Origin: Oxalobacter formigenes
GTDB taxonomy: Bacteria; Pseudomonadota; Gammaproteobacteria; Burkholderiales; Burkholderiaceae_D
Direction of reading: 5' to 3'
Length of the DNA: 9,665 nucleotides
NCBI GenBank assembly: GCA_019424645.1
Contig: JAHYZB010000083.1
Span: 24,181 to 33,845, forward strand
Notes under the pieces: model-generated
Told to the model about the DNA's origin: nothing
Database searches by the model: none
What the model saw: the letters and a program-made list of their open reading frames with translations, nothing else
Translations under genes and position numbers: made by a program
Shown here: positions 8,096 through 9,665 of the stretch, piece by piece
How the letters are laid out: the number at the start of each line of letters is the position of its first letter
How positions within the stretch are numbered: position 1 is the first letter of the stretch

Positions 8096-8112
8096 GGTTT
8101 ATGAATCTGCCA

Positions 8113-8140
8113 GATATATATGTTTCAGGTGGCCGTGCAA
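8113..8140 (-). promoter_or_regulatory. Possible promoter of the flavoprotein gene
   Basis: On the minus strand TTGCAC (8140-8135) precedes a TATATATC run (8120-8113); taking TATATC as the -10 gives 16-bp spacing. The -10 region ends only 17 bp before the ATG, so the leader would be about ten nucleotides. That is consistent with the absence of a recognisable ribosome binding site but makes the call uncertain. Confidence 0.3.
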
Positions 8141-8155
8141 TTGTTGTGGAATTGC
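8137..8155. repeat. Inverted repeat, possible operator
   Basis: GCAATT (8137-8142) and AATTGC (8150-8155) are perfect inverted arms separated by seven bases. The left arm overlaps the suggested -35 hexamer of the minus-strand promoter, a position where a bound regulator would affect initiation. Six-base arms can arise by chance, so the operator role is only a suggestion. Confidence 0.3.
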
Positions 8156-8252
8156 CTTTTTTGCATGGACACTTTGGATAGGGTATAGATATTAACATCA
8201 AAATATGAAAGGTTCTGCACAGAAAGTGAATTCGATAGAATATAATTACTAA

Positions 8253-8267
8253 CTTGCAAAATGCAAG
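8253..8267. repeat. Palindrome CTTGCA-AAA-TGCAAG, possible regulator binding site
   Basis: Perfect six-base arms with a three-base centre lie near the middle of the divergent region. It begins seven bases after a plus-strand TATAAT at 8241-8246, so it would sit at or just after a start site there. The core TTGCA also occurs on the minus strand at the suggested -35 site (8140-8136). Compact symmetry of this kind is typical of dimeric helix-turn-helix regulators, but I cannot name one. Confidence 0.35.
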
Positions 8268-8367
8268 CGGGCAGCACGAATTCCAATTTTCCATTATATT
8301 GTTGTCATTGGTGTTCTCTTTTTTCCCCTTTTTATTCAGGTAGCTCTGCAGGGGACGCCCTTATCTT

Positions 8368-8373
8368 TATAAT
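8368..8373 (+). promoter_or_regulatory. Possible -10 element for hydN-fdhF
   Basis: A perfect TATAAT hexamer lies 38 bp before the hydN ATG, giving a leader of about 30 nt that contains the AGGAGA ribosome binding site (8398-8403). At 17-bp spacing the -35 region reads TCTGCA, which is a poor sigma-70 match, so an activator would be needed if this is real. A second TATAAT at 8241-8246 is an alternative, with a longer leader. Confidence 0.38.
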
Positions 8374-8411
8374 TTTTCCAGTAATAGCTGGACAGGCAGG
8401 AGACAGAAAGA

Positions 8412-8954
8412 ATGAACCGGTTTGTAATCGCAGAACCAGATAAATGCATCGGATGCCGTACCTGTGAGGTGGCATGTGTACTGGCTCATCCTACGGGAGC
8501 TGAAAACGATTTGACCCCTGAAAATTTCAGGCCAAGACTGAGATTGGTCAAGGGATTGAAACTGACTGCCCCCGTACAGTGCCGTCAGTGCGAAAATGCA
8601 CCTTGTGTGAACGTATGTCCGACAAATGCACTGGTTTATAGCGCCGACACGGTTCAACTGATCAGGGAACGCTGTATCGGTTGCCAGACTTGTGTTCTGG
8701 CATGCCCGTTCGGCGCAATGGAAATCGTTTCCAAACCGGTTCAACAGGCCGAATTGGGACCGATGACCGTCCGTAAATCGGTCAAGATCGCTCAGAAATG
8801 CGATTTCTGTATTGATGTTCCTGAAGGTCCGCAGTGTGTGTCGGTTTGTCCGACCCATGCCTTGCATATCGTGGATATGGGTGCGCTGGAAAACAAGGTC
8901 GACAAGAGACGCGATGATACGCTTTTGAAAATGTCGGAGAATTCCTTCGATTAA
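8412..8954 (+). CDS. hydN: HydN-type electron-transfer ferredoxin with four [4Fe-4S] clusters
   Basis: A 180-residue cytoplasmic polyferredoxin that carries electrons from a formate dehydrogenase H-type enzyme. Sixteen cysteines form four cluster motifs: C12/15/18/22, C57/60/65/69, C88/91/94/98 and C130/133/142/146. The start MNRFVIAEPDKCIGCRTCE closely follows E. coli HydN, which is about 175 residues; HycB, the small subunit of formate hydrogenlyase, is a close relative and cannot be fully excluded. There is no signal peptide or twin-arginine motif, so it stays in the cytoplasm. The ATG is supported by AGGAGA at 8398-8403, eight bases upstream. The gene is followed after 45 bp by fdhF in the same direction, strongly suggesting an operon, and it is divergent from the GltD-like flavoprotein. 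Role in passing electrons between FdhF and that flavoprotein, or a hydrogenase outside the window, is inferred. Confidence 0.93.
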   Translation: MNRFVIAEPDKCIGCRTCEVACVLAHPTGAENDLTPENFRPRLRLVKGLKLTAPVQCRQCENAPCVNVCPTNALVYSADTVQLIRERCIGCQTCVLACPFGAMEIVSKPVQQAELGPMTVRKSVKIAQKCDFCIDVPEGPQCVSVCPTHALHIVDMGALENKVDKRRDDTLLKMSENSFD

Positions 8955-8962
8955 TCCGAAAC

Positions 8963-8987
8963 AGATCCGGTAACACATCCCGGATTT
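8963..8987 (+). repeat. Small hairpin between hydN and fdhF
   Basis: ATCCGG (8965-8970) pairs with CCGGAT (8980-8985) over a nine-base loop; one G-T and one A-T pair can extend the stem to 8963 and 8987. It ends two bases before GGGAG, the fdhF ribosome binding site. There is no U-run, so it is not a terminator. It could affect mRNA stability or fdhF translation. Confidence 0.4.
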
Positions 8988-8999
8988 CTGGGAGAAAAT

Positions 9000-9665
9000 A
9001 TGGAAAAGAAACTCGTCGTCTGCCCGTACTGCGCGTCGGGCTGTAAAATCAGTTTTACGGTCGAAAACAACAAGATCATCAAGGCTGAAGGCGCAAACGG
9101 TTTTACCAATCAGGGTGAACTGTGCCTGAAAGGTTATTACGGCTGGGAATTTTTGAATGATACCCGCCTGTTGACGCCCCGCCTGACCCAGCCGATGGTT
9201 CGCTACAGGAAAGGCGATCCATTCACGACAGTGTCCTGGGATGAAGCGATCCGTTTCGCCAGTTCGAAACTGATGGACATCAAGGAAAAACACGGCCCCG
9301 ATTCCATATTTGTCAGCGGTTGTGCCCGTGGCCCCGGCAATGAAGCCAATTATATTACCCAGAAATTCGCGCGTGCCGTCGTGGGTACGAATAACGTTGA
9401 TTGCTGCGCCCGCGTCTGTCATGGGCCGTCCGTTACCGCGCTGGAAAAAACATTGGGCAGTGGCGCGATGAGTAATTCCATCGTTGAAATCGAGGATACG
9501 AAATGTCTCCTGATCTTCGGTTACAACGCAGCCGATTCCCATCCTATCGTTGCCCGCCGGATTCTCAAAGCCAAACAAAAGGGCGCAAAGATTATCGTTT
9601 GCGATCCACGTGTCATTGAATCTTCCCGTATTGCGGATATCCATCTGCAAATGAAGAACGGTTCC
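9000..9665 (+). CDS. fdhF: Formate dehydrogenase H-type catalytic subunit, cysteine form, 3' end outside the window
   Basis: Catalytic subunit that oxidises formate to CO2, or runs the reverse, at a molybdenum or tungsten bis-MGD centre with one [4Fe-4S] cluster. The first 222 of about 700-720 expected residues are present. Cluster ligands C8, C11, C15 and C42 and the relay lysine K44 fall at the E. coli FdhF positions. Motifs VCPYCASGCKI, LCLKGYYGW (41-49), FARAVVGTNNVDCCARV (123-139) and HGPSV (141-145) match that family closely. Residue 140, selenocysteine in E. coli, is here cysteine (TGT at 9417-9419), and the catalytic histidine H141 is kept. There is no twin-arginine leader, so the enzyme is cytoplasmic. 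The ATG at 9000 has GGAG (8991-8994) five bases upstream. It lies 45 bp after hydN; mobB in the window supplies a cofactor step. Whether hydrogenase genes follow cannot be seen. Confidence 0.96.
   Translation, partial: MEKKLVVCPYCASGCKISFTVENNKIIKAEGANGFTNQGELCLKGYYGWEFLNDTRLLTPRLTQPMVRYRKGDPFTTVSWDEAIRFASSKLMDIKEKHGPDSIFVSGCARGPGNEANYITQKFARAVVGTNNVDCCARVCHGPSVTALEKTLGSGAMSNSIVEIEDTKCLLIFGYNAADSHPIVARRILKAKQKGAKIIVCDPRVIESSRIADIHLQMKNGS

Larger units (their letters stand above)
8096..8411. other. AT-rich divergent control region between the flavoprotein gene and hydN
   Basis: A gene-free 316-bp stretch between divergent start codons, clearly richer in A+T than the flanking genes. It must carry promoters for both directions. 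I see two TATAAT hexamers on the plus strand (8241-8246 and 8368-8373), a minus-strand promoter-like pair near 8113-8140, two short perfect inverted repeats (8137-8155 and 8253-8267), and a 20-base all-pyrimidine run at 8314-8333. I found no RNA gene, and no convincing FNR or sigma-54 site. Confidence 0.8.

Noticed and set aside
8137..8161. Short hairpin followed by a T-run as a plus-strand terminator
   Set aside because: The stem is only six bp, and there is no plus-strand gene upstream for it to terminate, as the neighbouring gene runs the other way.
8188..8201. FNR box in the divergent region
   Set aside because: Only one half-site (ATCAA at 8197-8201) is present; the partner reads GATAT in place of TTGAT.
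8283..8311. CCAAT...ATTGG inverted repeat
   Set aside because: Five-base arms 19 bases apart in AT-rich DNA are expected by chance.
8096..8411. Sigma-54 promoter expected for formate-regulated genes
   Set aside because: No GG-N10-GC arrangement with flanking consensus could be found on either strand by eye.
9417..9470. Selenocysteine insertion element after codon 140 of fdhF
   Set aside because: The codon is TGT, not TGA, so no recoding signal is required.
8367..9650. 427-codon open frame on the minus strand opposite hydN and fdhF
   Set aside because: It is antisense to two clearly conserved genes with all cluster residues in place, crosses their intergenic gap, and its product resembles no family I know.

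Overview
The window reads as chromosomal DNA of a Gram-negative betaproteobacterium of the Burkholderiales with an anaerobic, formate-handling metabolism. The grounds are the ribF-ileS gene order, the sequence character of IleRS and RibF, moderate GC content, and a formate dehydrogenase H-type gene beside a HydN-type ferredoxin. An Oxalobacter-like organism fits best, but this is an inference from gene content and composition, not from a marker gene.

Layout from left to right. Minus strand: ileS (3' end outside the window) and, upstream of it, ribF, the usual housekeeping pair. A 150-bp divergent spacer follows. Plus strand: a periplasmic family-5 solute-binding protein with no permease or ATPase beside it, then mobB (molybdenum cofactor biosynthesis) 27 bp downstream. 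Convergent to mobB on the minus strand is a 701-residue iron-sulfur flavoprotein related to the small subunit of glutamate synthase; its intrinsic terminator lies inside the 3' end of mobB. A 316-bp AT-rich divergent control region follows. Plus strand: hydN (four [4Fe-4S] clusters) and then fdhF, whose first 222 codons are present before the window ends.

The right half (5465-9665) looks like a functional module. FdhF would interconvert formate and CO2 at a molybdenum or tungsten bis-pterin-guanine-dinucleotide site. MobB supports making the dinucleotide form of that cofactor. HydN is the natural electron carrier from FdhF. The divergent GltD-like flavoprotein, with FAD and NAD(P)H motifs and many clusters, is a plausible outlet to pyridine nucleotide. 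Two details stand out. FdhF has cysteine (TGT) where E. coli FdhF has selenocysteine, at the same residue number, 140. The flavoprotein begins with a domain that resembles the iron-sulfur end of NuoF but has lost that cluster's cysteines.

I saw no tRNA, rRNA, CRISPR array, insertion sequence, attachment site or replication origin. Promoter calls are weak and rest on eye-matched motifs only.
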